A stretch of 64,000 nt of DNA from Azospirillum canadense (GTDB lineage Bacteria > Pseudomonadota > Alphaproteobacteria > Azospirillales > Azospirillaceae), in NCBI RefSeq assembly GCF_025961225.1, contig NZ_JAOQNG010000007.1, positions 384,501 to 448,500 of the forward strand, given 5' to 3'. Shown here piece by piece: positions 9,324 to 17,688 of the stretch (the stretch's first letter is position 1; each line of letters opens with the position of its first letter). A program made the position numbers and the translations under genes. Below the pieces are notes generated by a model. That model had not been told where the DNA came from. It did no database searches and saw only the letters and a list, made by a program, of their open reading frames with translations.

Positions 9324-10600
9324 CCATGGGCTTCATGCTCTCCGGGATGCTGGCGCTGGTGCTGCTGAACGTCCCGATCGCCGTGGCGCTGGGCTTGGTG
9401 GCGACCGTCACCATCCTGATCGCCCAGGGGCCGGACATGCTGCCCAACGTGGCGCTGGTCATGTTCGAGGGGGCCACCAACTTCCCCCTGCTGGCGGTGC
9501 CGCTGTTCATCCTGGCCGGCGCCATCATGAACGCGTCCAGCATCTCGCGCCGGCTGGTGGCCTTCGCCACGGCGCTGGTCGGCTTCGTGCGCGGCGGCCT
9601 GTCCATGGTTTCCATCGGCGCCTCGCTGTTCTTCGCCGAAATCTCCGGCTCGGCGGTGGCGGACATCGCGGCGCTGGGCAGCATCCTGATCCCGGCCATG
9701 AAGCGGCGCGGCTATTCCAAGGAGTATGCGGCGGCGGTCTGCTCCTCCTCCGCCAGCCTGGCCGTCATCATTCCGCCGTCCATCCCGATGATCCTCTACG
9801 CGGTGATGTCCGGCACCTCGGTCGTCAAGCTGTTCGTCGCGGGCATCGTGCCCGGCCTGCTCGGCGCCGTGGGGTTGGCCGGCACCGCCTATTACCTTGC
9901 GGTGCGCAACGGCTTCCCGGTGGAGGAGCGCTTCCAGGTGAAGCGCGTGGTCGAAACCTTCAAGGACGCGATCTGGGCGTTCCTGCTGCCGCTGATCATC
10001 CTCGGCGGCATCTTCGGCGGCTTCGTCACCGCCACCGAAGGGGCGGCGCTGGCCGTGCTGGCGGCGCTGTTCGTCGGCGTCGTCATCTACCGCGAGCTGA
10101 ACCTGCGCGAACTGTACCGCGCCTGCATCGAGGGTGGCATCCAGACAGCGGTGGTGATGCTGCTGGTCGCCGCCTCGGCGCTGATCAGCACCTTTTTGAC
10201 CGAGGCGCAGCTGCCGCAGGCTCTGGCCCACGCCATCACCGGACTGACGACCAACACCTACGCGGTGCTGGCGCTGCTGAACGTGGCCTTCCTGATCCTC
10301 GGCATGTTCCTGCACTCGGCCGCGGCGATCATCCTGGTCGTGCCCATCGTCATGCCGCTGGTGGTCCAGTCCGGAATCGACCCGATCCACTTCGGCCTGA
10401 TCGTCACGCTGAACCTCGCCATTGGCCAGCAGACGCCCCCGGTCGCCAGCGTGCTGATGGCCGCCTGCTCCATCGCCCGGGCGGACATCTGGTCCACGAC
10501 CCGCGTGAACCTGTGGTTCATCGGCGTCCTGGTGCTGGTCCTTCTGCTGTGCACGTACGTGCCGGCGCTGTCGCTGGGGCTGGTCAACCTGTTCTATTGA
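9320..10600 (+). CDS. TRAP transporter large permease (DctM family)
   Basis: This 426-residue, roughly 12-helix protein is the transport subunit of the TRAP system. Recognisable DctM segments are FPLLAVPLFILAGAIMNASS near the N-terminus, SLFFAEISGSAVADIAALGS, VIIPPSIPMILYAVMSGTS, and near the C-terminus GLIVTLNLAIGQQTPPVAS. Length and helix plan match the family. The start ATG at 9320 overlaps the dctQ stop, showing translational coupling. It works with DctP and DctQ to import an organic acid with sodium. Confidence 0.92.
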   Translation: MTMGFMLSGMLALVLLNVPIAVALGLVATVTILIAQGPDMLPNVALVMFEGATNFPLLAVPLFILAGAIMNASSISRRLVAFATALVGFVRGGLSMVSIGASLFFAEISGSAVADIAALGSILIPAMKRRGYSKEYAAAVCSSSASLAVIIPPSIPMILYAVMSGTSVVKLFVAGIVPGLLGAVGLAGTAYYLAVRNGFPVEERFQVKRVVETFKDAIWAFLLPLIILGGIFGGFVTATEGAALAVLAALFVGVVIYRELNLRELYRACIEGGIQTAVVMLLVAASALISTFLTEAQLPQALAHAITGLTTNTYAVLALLNVAFLILGMFLHSAAAIILVVPIVMPLVVQSGIDPIHFGLIVTLNLAIGQQTPPVASVLMAACSIARADIWSTTRVNLWFIGVLVLVLLLCTYVPALSLGLVNLFY

Positions 10601-10653
10601 GACGCATTCACCGGACCGTCGCCCCCCTTCCGACATCCCAAGGACACGCTTTC

Positions 10654-11871
10654 ATGCTGCACACAGACGGCAAACCGGTGGGCGGACCGCTCGCCGGCAT
10701 CAAGGTGGTGGAACTGGCGCACATCATGGCCGGGCCGGTCTGCGGGCTGATGCTGGCGGACATGGGAGCCGACGTGGTGAAGGTGGAGAAGATCCCCGGC
10801 GGCGACGACAGCCGCCGCATGGTCCCGCCGGCCATCGACGGGGAATCCGCCGCCTACATGATGATGAACCGCAACAAGCGCGGCGTGGCGCTCGACCTGA
10901 AGGCCGCGGAGGGCAAGGAGGTGCTGCGGCGCCTGATCGCCGGGGCCGACGTGGTGATCGAGAACTACCGGCGCGGCACCATGGAGAAGCTGGGCTTCGG
11001 CTATGAGGCCATGCGCGCCATCAACCCGGGCATCGTGTTCTGCGAAATCTCCGGCTTCGGCCGCAGCGGTCCGCTCGCCGACCAGGGAGGCTTCGACCTG
11101 ATCGCCCAAGGAATGAGCGGGCTGATGAGCATCACCGGCGAGGGGCCCGGTCGCCCGCCCGTGAAGGTCGGTGCCCCCGTGACCGACATCACCGCCGGCC
11201 TGCTGGGCGCCATGGGCGTCATGGCGGCGCTGGTCGAGCGGCAGCGGACCGGCCAGGGGCAGCGGGTGGACACCTCCCTGTTCGAGGCCGGCATCATCCA
11301 CACCTATTGGCAGTCGGCCATCCGCTTCGCCACCGGCGTCAGCCCGGGGCCGATGGGGTCCGCACACCCGCTGAACGGCCCGTACCAGGCCTTTCCGACC
11401 GCCGACGGCTGGATCAACATCGGCGCCGCGAACCAGACCAACTGGCTGCGCCTAACCGAGGCGCTGGAGGCACGCCACCTCCAGGACGACCCGCGCTTCG
11501 CCGACAACGCGCACCGCATGAGCCACCTCGGCGAACTGGAAGCCCTGCTGTCCGACATCCTGCGCCACCGCACGACCGCCGACTGGCTGTGCGCGTTGGA
11601 GAAGGCCGGCGTCCCCGCCGGCCCCGTGCTGAGCATCGCCGAGATGCACGAGCATCCGCACACCACGGCCCGCGGCATGGTGGTGGAGGTGGAACACAGC
11701 CGGGCCGGTCCCGTGCAGGCGATCGGCCTGCCCATCAAGTTCTCCCGCACCCCCGGCGGCGTGCGCAGCGCCGCCCCCACGTTCGGAGAGCACAGCCGCG
11801 TCATCCTCGCCGAGTTGGGCTACGACGCGGCCGCCATCGACGCCCTCGCCGACGCCAAGGTGGTGGCATGA
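10654..11871 (+). CDS. family III CoA-transferase (CaiB/BaiF type)
   Basis: This 405-residue enzyme starts with GGPLAGIKVVELAHIMAGPV and contains MLADMGADVVKVEKIPGGDD and MNRNKRGVALDLK, all standard for CaiB/BaiF CoA-transferases. The Asp in VGAPVTDITAG is the expected catalytic residue that forms the acyl-anhydride. It should move CoA onto a carboxylic acid, here probably the TRAP substrate or a product of it. It lies 53 nt after dctM and overlaps the following crotonase gene as ATGA. Confidence 0.9.
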   Translation: MLHTDGKPVGGPLAGIKVVELAHIMAGPVCGLMLADMGADVVKVEKIPGGDDSRRMVPPAIDGESAAYMMMNRNKRGVALDLKAAEGKEVLRRLIAGADVVIENYRRGTMEKLGFGYEAMRAINPGIVFCEISGFGRSGPLADQGGFDLIAQGMSGLMSITGEGPGRPPVKVGAPVTDITAGLLGAMGVMAALVERQRTGQGQRVDTSLFEAGIIHTYWQSAIRFATGVSPGPMGSAHPLNGPYQAFPTADGWINIGAANQTNWLRLTEALEARHLQDDPRFADNAHRMSHLGELEALLSDILRHRTTADWLCALEKAGVPAGPVLSIAEMHEHPHTTARGMVVEVEHSRAGPVQAIGLPIKFSRTPGGVRSAAPTFGEHSRVILAELGYDAAAIDALADAKVVA

Positions 11872-12686
11872 ACACGACCAGCAATCCAATGGGCGATGAG
11901 CTGCTGTTCGAGGTGCGCGACGGCATCGCGCGCGTCACCTTCAACCGGCCGCAGGCGCGCAACGCCCTGACCTTCGCCATGTACGAACGGCTCGCCGACA
12001 TCTGCGCGGAGGTCGACGCCTCCCCGACGGTTCGGGTGATGCTGCTGACCGGGTCGGGCGACAAGGCCTTTGCCGCCGGCACCGACATTTCCCAGTTCCG
12101 TGCCTTCGAAACGCCCGAGGACGCGCTCGCTTACGAGGCGCGCATCGACCGCGTGTTGTCTGCGTTGGAGCGGTGCCGGGTGCCGACCATCGCCGCCATC
12201 GCCGGGGCCTGCACCGGCGGTGGGGCCGGCATCGCCGCGGTCTGCGACCTGCGGATCGGGGCGGCGAACGCGAAGTTCGGCTTTCCCATCGCCCGGACGC
12301 TCGGCAACTGCCTGTCGATGGCGAACTACGCGCGCCTGTCCGCCTTGATCGGTCCCGCCCGCGTGAAGGACCTGATTTTCACGGCAAGGCTGATCGAGGC
12401 CGAGGAGGCCAAGGCCATCGGCCTGCTGGGCGAGGTCGTTCCCGACACCGCCGACCTGCTTCCCCGCGCGGAGGATCTCGCGCGCACGGTGGCCGCCCAC
12501 GCCCCGCTGACCCTGCGCGCGACCAAGGAAGCCCTGCGCCGCCTGCAGGCCGGGGCCTCCACCGGCAGCGGCGCCGGCGTTGACGCCGGCGAAGACCTCA
12601 TCCTGATGTGCTACATGAGCGAAGACTTTCGGGAAGGAATGGATGCGTTCCTCAACAAGCGTCTCCCGCATTGGAAAGGAACCTGA
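11868..12686 (+). CDS. enoyl-CoA hydratase/isomerase family protein (crotonase fold)
   Basis: This 272-residue crotonase-fold protein has the FAAGTDISQF and ACTGGGAGIAAVCDLRIG segments that form the CoA site and oxyanion hole. Where true hydratases carry the first catalytic Glu (G-x-P-E-x-x-LG), this one reads GFPIARTLG, so its reaction may differ from simple hydration (isomerase, lyase or dehalogenase-like chemistry). The start at 11868 is coupled to the CoA-transferase stop, pointing to consecutive steps on one CoA ester. It is the last gene of the TRAP operon. Confidence 0.87.
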   Translation: MNTTSNPMGDELLFEVRDGIARVTFNRPQARNALTFAMYERLADICAEVDASPTVRVMLLTGSGDKAFAAGTDISQFRAFETPEDALAYEARIDRVLSALERCRVPTIAAIAGACTGGGAGIAAVCDLRIGAANAKFGFPIARTLGNCLSMANYARLSALIGPARVKDLIFTARLIEAEEAKAIGLLGEVVPDTADLLPRAEDLARTVAAHAPLTLRATKEALRRLQAGASTGSGAGVDAGEDLILMCYMSEDFREGMDAFLNKRLPHWKGT

Positions 12687-12734
12687 CGGACGCGTTGATC
12701 CGGCTTTACGGTATAATGGAATGGGCGTTTCGGC

Positions 12735-13139
12735 TTGTCGCGACGGGCGCGACTAGCCACTTTTTCTGACGCGGATTGGTGGAAACCTGATAGGTTGAGC
12801 GTGAGTGTGACCGGTAACCGGGTGTTTTGGATGCCGCTGACGGAACGGACCGCCCAAGGCGAGCAATATGTTCTTCCGGGTGCGGAGCGCCGGACTGTGC
12901 CCGGACGCCCCTACGCCGCCGAACCTGATGGGCAACTCGCGCTCCACTTTTACGAACCTCCGCGCGCGGACGAACGGGACGGTGGCAAAACGCCTCCCCC
13001 GCCCCGTGGTCTACCCCGGCCCACGCCGATTGCCGAGGGTCCGCTTGTCGGTCGGGTTGCGTTCTTCCCGCAGGTCATGAATGATGTGGCCGACGCGTTC
13101 CGGGCCTTCTCCGGCGTGACGCGCGAGAGCCAGGATTAG
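12735..13139 (+). CDS. hypothetical protein, possible gene
   Basis: This is an open frame of 134 codons from a TTG at 12735, with no family I recognise. The product is rich in Pro, Arg and Gly and ends PQVMNDVADAFRAFSGVTRE. A TATAAT hexamer stands at 12712-12717, but no good -35 box lies at the right distance. No strong ribosome site precedes any start; internal GTG codons are alternatives. It could be non-coding spacer behind the crotonase gene. Confidence 0.3.
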   Translation: MSRRARLATFSDADWWKPDRLSVSVTGNRVFWMPLTERTAQGEQYVLPGAERRTVPGRPYAAEPDGQLALHFYEPPRADERDGGKTPPPPRGLPRPTPIAEGPLVGRVAFFPQVMNDVADAFRAFSGVTRESQD

Positions 13140-13200
13140 GCCTTCGAGAATGGTTCATTGCTCCTGATCGCGGCCTGCCGACCACCCAAGGACAGCATTC

Positions 13201-13455
13201 ATGCCTTTTGACAACCCGGCAAGCGGTCGAGCCCGTCGGCAGCCGCGATTCGGCAAAGCAGCCCCGCAGCAGGCCGCACATGGAGCCCCGGCGCGAGCCC
13301 ACCCAAAGGTGAATGGTTCGGCCGAGCAAAAGCACGCGCAATGGCTTGCCCGCGCCGCCGATGCCGAGCGAGCCGGCGATGCCGTCGAAGCCGAAACGTG
13401 CCGCCAACACGCCGAACATTGGTTTCGCGTCGCCCATGGCCGCAACGATCCTTAA
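13201..13455 (+). CDS. small DUF4167-like protein
   Basis: This 84-residue basic protein has a low-complexity Arg/Ala/Pro N-terminal half. Its C-terminal half (GSAEQKHAQWLARAADAERA, then VEAETCRQHAEHWFRV) matches the core of DUF4167, an alphaproteobacterial domain with conserved A-G-D and Q-HAEH-FRV elements. Full DUF4167 proteins are usually 150 residues or more, so this is a short member. It starts at ATG 13201 and has no clear operon partners. Function is unknown; the basic N-terminus suggests nucleic-acid or ribosome contact, which is inference. Confidence 0.55.
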   Translation: MPFDNPASGRARRQPRFGKAAPQQAAHGAPARAHPKVNGSAEQKHAQWLARAADAERAGDAVEAETCRQHAEHWFRVAHGRNDP

Positions 13456-13532
13456 AGCCGATTGCAATCCACTTTGGACTGCGACCGCAGTCCCGGCCGC
13501 CAGCCTTTTGTTCAGACATTGGCGGCCGAAGT

Positions 13533-13646
13533 CCTGCCTCTCGCGGGAACTTCGTTCCCGCTGGCGGCAGGCGGATGCCACAGGCATCCGCTGAGAGCCG
13601 GCAAATGAGGCCATGTGGATCTAAAGCAGATGGAAATCTGCTTTAG
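13533..13646 (+). other. cluster of perfect hairpins in non-coding DNA
   Basis: Three perfect hairpins follow one another: GCGGGAA/TTCCCGC (13543-13561, loop CTTCG), GCGGATGCC/GGCATCCGC (13571-13591, loop ACA) and CTAAAGCAGA/TCTGCTTTAG (13621-13646). CCTGCC/GGCAGG can extend the first hairpin, or CTCTC/GAGAG can close the first two into a three-way junction. There is no T-tract. The structure lies 3' of the DUF4167-like gene and could be a repetitive intergenic element or a small structured RNA. Confidence 0.45.
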
Positions 13647-13651
13647 CAGTG

Positions 13652-13760
13652 TGCGGAAAAAGTCTTGTCGGAGGCCAAGAGCCACAATATGCGGTGTTCG
13701 CCTTGGCAATCAGGCCGCAACATAAAGGGCCTCTACCTCCTTTGCCCGACTTTTTCCGCA
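13652..13760. repeat. 109-bp segment with 13-bp terminal inverted repeats
   Basis: TGCGGAAAAAGTC (13652-13664) is repeated inverted as GACTTTTTCCGCA (13748-13760). The 83 bp between them has no ORF of note. This is the pattern of a MITE or a deleted IS. No target duplication was recognised. It ends 5 bp before the TTAG duplication of the next IS701-type element. Confidence 0.45.
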
Positions 13761-13900
13761 GCCTGTTAGTACTACTGTGTCATAAGCTGCGTTTCTGAAG
13801 AGGACAGGTCTGAAGGCAGCACGGGCATCTTGGCAGCCGGCGGGCCAAGCGGACGGCGATCTGGCGCCGGATGGAGGCGATGGAGGTTGGCACGTGGCGT

Positions 13901-14135
13901 TCAGGACGCACGAGCCCCTCGGGGCTTGTACTCCGCGGGAACGGCAGGTGCCGGGCGCGGCCCGGGCTGGAAGCGGTGCTCAGGGGGGAAAAGACACCGC
14001 TCGGTGACCAGAAAGCCGTAGGCGGCGATGCACAGGCTGGCGTGATGATGAAAGCCGCGCCAGCCCCGCCCCTCGAAGTGGCCGAGCCCGACCTCCTGCT
14101 TGAGTTCGCGATAATCGCGTTCAACCTGCCACCGC
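13901..14135 (-). pseudogene. IS701 transposase copy B, C-terminal fragment
   Basis: The leftward frame from 14134 reads RWQVERDYRELKQEVGLGHF and then RGWRGFHHHASLCIAAYGFL, ending at the TGA at 13901-13903. This is the normal C-terminal part of IS701-type transposases, beginning at the catalytic-Glu motif. It has no start of its own; the N-terminal part is at 16528-17611, beyond the inserted recombinase unit. Confidence 0.8.
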
Positions 14136-14227
14136 TAATACCTCTGTAAGTTTGACTGCTTCGGAACCGGCGCCCAGAGTGGGCTGCGACGCATTGCTGT
14201 CGCTGGCACGATGGTTGGCAGGTCGCC

Positions 14228-14476
14228 ATGAGCGATCAACGGCTGGCGAACCCGGAGATCTGGCCGACCGTTCCAACGGATCGGAAAACCCACCTGATCC
14301 GCCTCCTCGCCGGCATGGCCTGCCGCCCTTTGGCGGTGCCCGAACCGTCGACGGAGGCGCCTCATGAGCACGGTCACGGCTGTGGTTGCCGGACGCGACG
14401 GCGGCAAGCTGACAGCGGATCACCTGACCCGGTCGGCCGTCGTCTATGTCCGGCAATCGACCCTCCAGCAGGTTGA
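14228..14476 (+). CDS. short ORF upstream of the recombinase
   Basis: This is an 82-codon frame starting MSDQRLANPEIWPTVPTDRK, followed by HLIRLLAGMACRPLAV. Its start is 136 nt upstream of the recombinase start, and it overlaps the recombinase gene by about 113 nt. The W-x-x-x-P-x-x-R...L-I-x-L-L pattern in the first 40 residues looks like a folded helical segment; the Cys/Arg-rich rest may only be frame read-through. I recall similar short ORFs ahead of such recombinases but cannot verify this here. It may be an accessory factor of the unit. Confidence 0.35.
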   Translation: MSDQRLANPEIWPTVPTDRKTHLIRLLAGMACRPLAVPEPSTEAPHEHGHGCGCRTRRRQADSGSPDPVGRRLCPAIDPPAG

Positions 14477-16493
14477 GCGGCACCAGGAATCCACCCGCCT
14501 GCAATACGCACTGGTCGAGCGCGCCGTGGCGCTGGGATGGGCGCGCCGCCAAATCCTCGTGATCGACGACGACCTGGGCCGCTCCGCAAGCTCGGCCGAA
14601 GGCCGGCCTGGGTTCCAGCACATGGTGGCCGAGGTTGGCCTGGGCCATGTCGGCATCGTGCTGGGCATCGAGATGTCGCGGCTCGCCCGGTCCTGCCGCG
14701 ATTGGCACCAGCTGCTTGAGATCTGCGCGATCTTCGGGACGTTGCTCGGCGACACCGAAGGCATTTACGACGCGAAGAACTTCAACGACCGACTCCTTCT
14801 GGGCCTAAAGGGCACCATGAGCGAGGCGGAACTGCACATTCTGAAGACGCGCATGCTGCACGGTAAGCAGGCCAAGGCCGACCGGGGCGACCTCCATCTC
14901 TGCCTCCCGCGCGGCTATGTCCGACAGCCCGACGGAACTGTCATCCAGGATCCCGACGAGCAGGCGCGCGCCGTTGTCGCCCTGCTCTTCGACCTCTTCG
15001 ACCGCCACCGGACGCTGAGCGGCGTCCTGCGCTACCTAGTCGAGCACGGGATCGAGCTGCCGGACCGGACCGGGGGCCGGCCCGGCGAGCCGCTCGCCTG
15101 GCACCGTCCGAACCGGGCCACGTTGAGCAACCTCTTCCACAACCCGATCTACGCCGGCGCCTACGCCTACGGCCGGCGACCGACCGATCCACGCCGTCAG
15201 AAGGCCGGGCGGCCCGGGACCGGCCGCCGGGTGGCCGCTCTGGGCGACTGGGCGGTGCTGCTCAAGGACCGCTTCCCCGCCTACATCACTTGGGAGCACT
15301 ATGAGGCCAATCTTCGCCAACTCGAGGCCAATATGGCGCAGGCCACGGGGGTGAGCCGCGGCGGGACGGCGCTGCTGTCGGGCTTGGTGGTCTGCGGCCG
15401 CTGCGGCCAGCGAATGACCACCCAGTACAAGAGCAACGGCCACGCCGCGCGCTACGTCTGCAACCGGGCGGCATCCAGCTACGCCGCGCCGCTGTGCCAA
15501 TCCCTGGTCGCCGCGACCGTGGACGAGGCGATCTCAGCCCTGGTGCTGCGCGCGCTGCAACCGGCTGCCCTCGAGGTCAGCCTGCGCGCCGCCGAGGACC
15601 TCGCCGCCGAACGCGCCGCACTGCACCGGCACTGGGCGCAGCGGCTGGAGCGGGCTCATTACGAGGCCCAGCGCGCGTTCCGGCAGTACAACGCGGTCGA
15701 GCCGGAGAACCGCTTGGTCGCCCGCACGCTGGAACAGCAATGGGAGGCGACGCTGGTGGCCGAGGCCGACGTGCGGGCCGAGTACGAGCAGTTCCTGGCA
15801 CATCAGCCCGCCGCCCTAAGTGCCGAGGAACAGGCGGAGATCCGCCGCCTGGCCGTGGACCTGCCGGCGCTCTGGCACGCTCCGACGACGACCATGGCCG
15901 ACCGGCAGGCGGTTGTCCGTCAGATCCTCGACCGGGTGGTGATCAGCGTCGAGAACAACAGCGAGACCGTCACGCTGGACTGTCGGTGGGCAGGCGGCCA
16001 CAGCACTCGCACGACGCTGGCCCGACCGGTCGCCCGCCTCGAGCAACTGAGCACCTACCCGGCGTTGCTGGAGCGGGTCGCCGCCTTGCATGCCGACGGC
16101 CGGACGGCGTCGGCGATCGCCGACACGCTGAACGCGGAGGGCTGGGTCCCGCCCAAGCGCCGTGGTCCCTTCTCGGCGGCTACGGTCCGGGGCCTGCTCT
16201 ACCGGCAGGGGCTGAAACGTTGGCCCAACGAGCGGGCCCGGCGTGCCATGACGGCATCCCCGCACGATTGGACACTGGAGGCCCTGGCCCGCCACCTGAA
16301 CATCCCCAAGCCGACCCTCTACGCATGGCTGCGCAAGGGCGCAATCACTGGCCACCTGGTCACCGGGGTGGGCAAGTCAGTCTGGATGATCCAGGCCGAC
16401 GACGTGGAACTGACCCGGCTGCGGGCTCTGCACGCGGCACCACGAGTGTGGGAACCGGGTTCCCCAGGCTCCGTCGAGGACGATTCCATGTAA
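14364..16493 (+). CDS. large serine recombinase (resolvase/invertase family)
   Basis: This 709-residue site-specific recombinase has an N-terminal resolvase catalytic domain with VVYVRQST (nucleophile expected at Ser32), GIEMSRLARSCRDW (catalytic Arg region) and NDRLLLGLKGTMSEAELH. A Recombinase domain follows (about 180-300), then a zinc ribbon in LVVCGRCGQRMTTQY with CNRAASSYAAPLC, a helical region rich in Arg and Ala, and near the C-terminus an HTH-like NIPKPTLYAWLRKG. It should catalyse integration or excision of its own unit. The ATG at 14364 fits the family start. The gene is intact. Confidence 0.9.
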   Translation: MSTVTAVVAGRDGGKLTADHLTRSAVVYVRQSTLQQVERHQESTRLQYALVERAVALGWARRQILVIDDDLGRSASSAEGRPGFQHMVAEVGLGHVGIVLGIEMSRLARSCRDWHQLLEICAIFGTLLGDTEGIYDAKNFNDRLLLGLKGTMSEAELHILKTRMLHGKQAKADRGDLHLCLPRGYVRQPDGTVIQDPDEQARAVVALLFDLFDRHRTLSGVLRYLVEHGIELPDRTGGRPGEPLAWHRPNRATLSNLFHNPIYAGAYAYGRRPTDPRRQKAGRPGTGRRVAALGDWAVLLKDRFPAYITWEHYEANLRQLEANMAQATGVSRGGTALLSGLVVCGRCGQRMTTQYKSNGHAARYVCNRAASSYAAPLCQSLVAATVDEAISALVLRALQPAALEVSLRAAEDLAAERAALHRHWAQRLERAHYEAQRAFRQYNAVEPENRLVARTLEQQWEATLVAEADVRAEYEQFLAHQPAALSAEEQAEIRRLAVDLPALWHAPTTTMADRQAVVRQILDRVVISVENNSETVTLDCRWAGGHSTRTTLARPVARLEQLSTYPALLERVAALHADGRTASAIADTLNAEGWVPPKRRGPFSAATVRGLLYRQGLKRWPNERARRAMTASPHDWTLEALARHLNIPKPTLYAWLRKGAITGHLVTGVGKSVWMIQADDVELTRLRALHAAPRVWEPGSPGSVEDDSM

Positions 16494-16527
16494 TTATGGA
16501 GGCATCATGTCTGGTCGATCTCGATGC

Positions 16528-17611
16528 GCCACCGCCCCTTGGCGGCGGCCACCAACTCAGTCCGCGTGGTCCTCTTGGGCAGGGTGGACAGCCAATACTT
16601 GGTCGGCTCTTTTTCCCCCTTGGGCCATTCGATCAGCAGCCATTCCTCGGCGTGCGGTTCGCTTCTCCAGTCGTCCCGATGCGCCGGCCGGACGCGCACC
16701 GCGGCAAAGCGCGAGGCCAAAGGCGCGTTCGTGCCCTCGCGCCAGGTGATCGCGCGCCATGCCTGAGCCGAGAGGCTCTTGGCCAGCTCCAGGGCCGAAA
16801 CGGGTTTGTGCTCCTCATCCCGGCGCCTCAGCTTGGGAGGCCGGCCCACCCCACTCCAGGGCTTCGGAGGCAGCGGCTCCTGGCCAGGGGGCCACAGGCT
16901 GATCGAGGATTGGACACCGACGACATAACGCAGACCAAGCTCAGTGAGCCCCGTGCGGAAGCCCGTGTCGATGCCGTAGCCGGCATCGCTCAGCACGAGC
17001 CCACGGGACACGCCCTTGGCCAGAGCCGCACGCACTTGGCCAAGCGCGATCTGCGGTTTGGTTTCGAACCCGATCGCCTCGGGCACGCCAGCGGTGCGCC
17101 GCCGCTCCAGATCGTCCGCCCAGCTCTGCGGCAAGTAAAGGCGGTACGCAATCGGCAAGCTGGCCTGCTCGTTGGCGACCGACAGCGTCACGGCGACCTG
17201 ACAGTTGTCCTGCTTGCCCAATTGGCCGCAGTACTGCCGGGCCACGCCGACCGAGAGCTTGCCCTTCTTCGGCACGCCGGTGTCGTCGATGATCCAGTGT
17301 CGGATCGGACCGTGGCGCTCGATGGGGGGCAGCACGCGCTCGCGCACGGCGTCCAAAATCGCCTCGTCGTTCCACTCGGCCTTGGCGACAAAGTGATGCA
17401 GCGACTGATGGGCCGCCTGCACACGTTGCGGGGCGACGCGCGCGGCCATCGGTTCCACGCTCTTGCGCGGTCCGGGGAGCAGAAGCCCCGTGCAGTAGTC
17501 GTGCATCGGGGCGCGTCGATCCGCATGCCCGAGCACGCTTCCGATCGCCTCCAGATACTCCTCAAACCGACGCTCCGCCGCGTCCTGCCGATCCAAACTC
17601 GTCTGTGCCAT
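16528..17611 (-). pseudogene. IS701 transposase copy B, N-terminal fragment
   Basis: The leftward frame starts at ATG 17611 (MAQTSLDRQDAAERRFEEYL); a GTG at 17632 is possible but lies in the inverted repeat. It carries two catalytic Asp segments, HWIIDDTGVPKKG and LVLSDAGYGIDTG, and ends in KGRWRIE. The frame runs a few codons into the inserted unit and stops at 16505. The missing C-terminus is at 13901-14135. The transposase should be inactive unless the unit excises. Confidence 0.85.
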
Positions 17612-17688
17612 AGACCCTATATGGGACGACACTTATGACACAGTAGTATTAGAGCTCTGCTGAACCGCTTGATGGCCGAAAAGCCGGG

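Larger units (their letters stand above)
14136..16535 (+). mobile_element. 2,400-bp serine-recombinase unit inserted in IS701 copy B
   Basis: The 8-bp sequence GCCACCGC occurs at 14128-14135 and exactly 2,400 bp later at 16528-16535. These are the two junctions where the IS701 transposase frame is broken. Between them lie a short ORF and a large serine recombinase. On the transposase strand one junction encodes RWRIEID and the other RWQVERDY, so both retain the RW-x-[IV]-E motif. That fits site-specific integration at this motif. Confidence 0.7.
13770..17648 (-). mobile_element. IS701-family element, copy B (TSD TTAG), interrupted by a recombinase unit
   Basis: The left end TACTACTGTGTCATAAG (13770-13786) is repeated inverted at the right end (to 17648). 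TTAG flanks both sides (13766-13769 and 17649-17652), again the YTAR duplication of IS701. The element is 3,879 bp because a 2,400-bp recombinase unit sits within its leftward transposase gene. Its transposase differs from copy A, so this is a separate IS type, not a duplicate. Confidence 0.85.

Noticed and set aside
12689..12717. A sigma-70 promoter with -10 TATAAT
   Set aside because: The TATAAT is perfect, but no acceptable -35 box lies 16-18 bp upstream, and TTGATC is too close at 11 bp.
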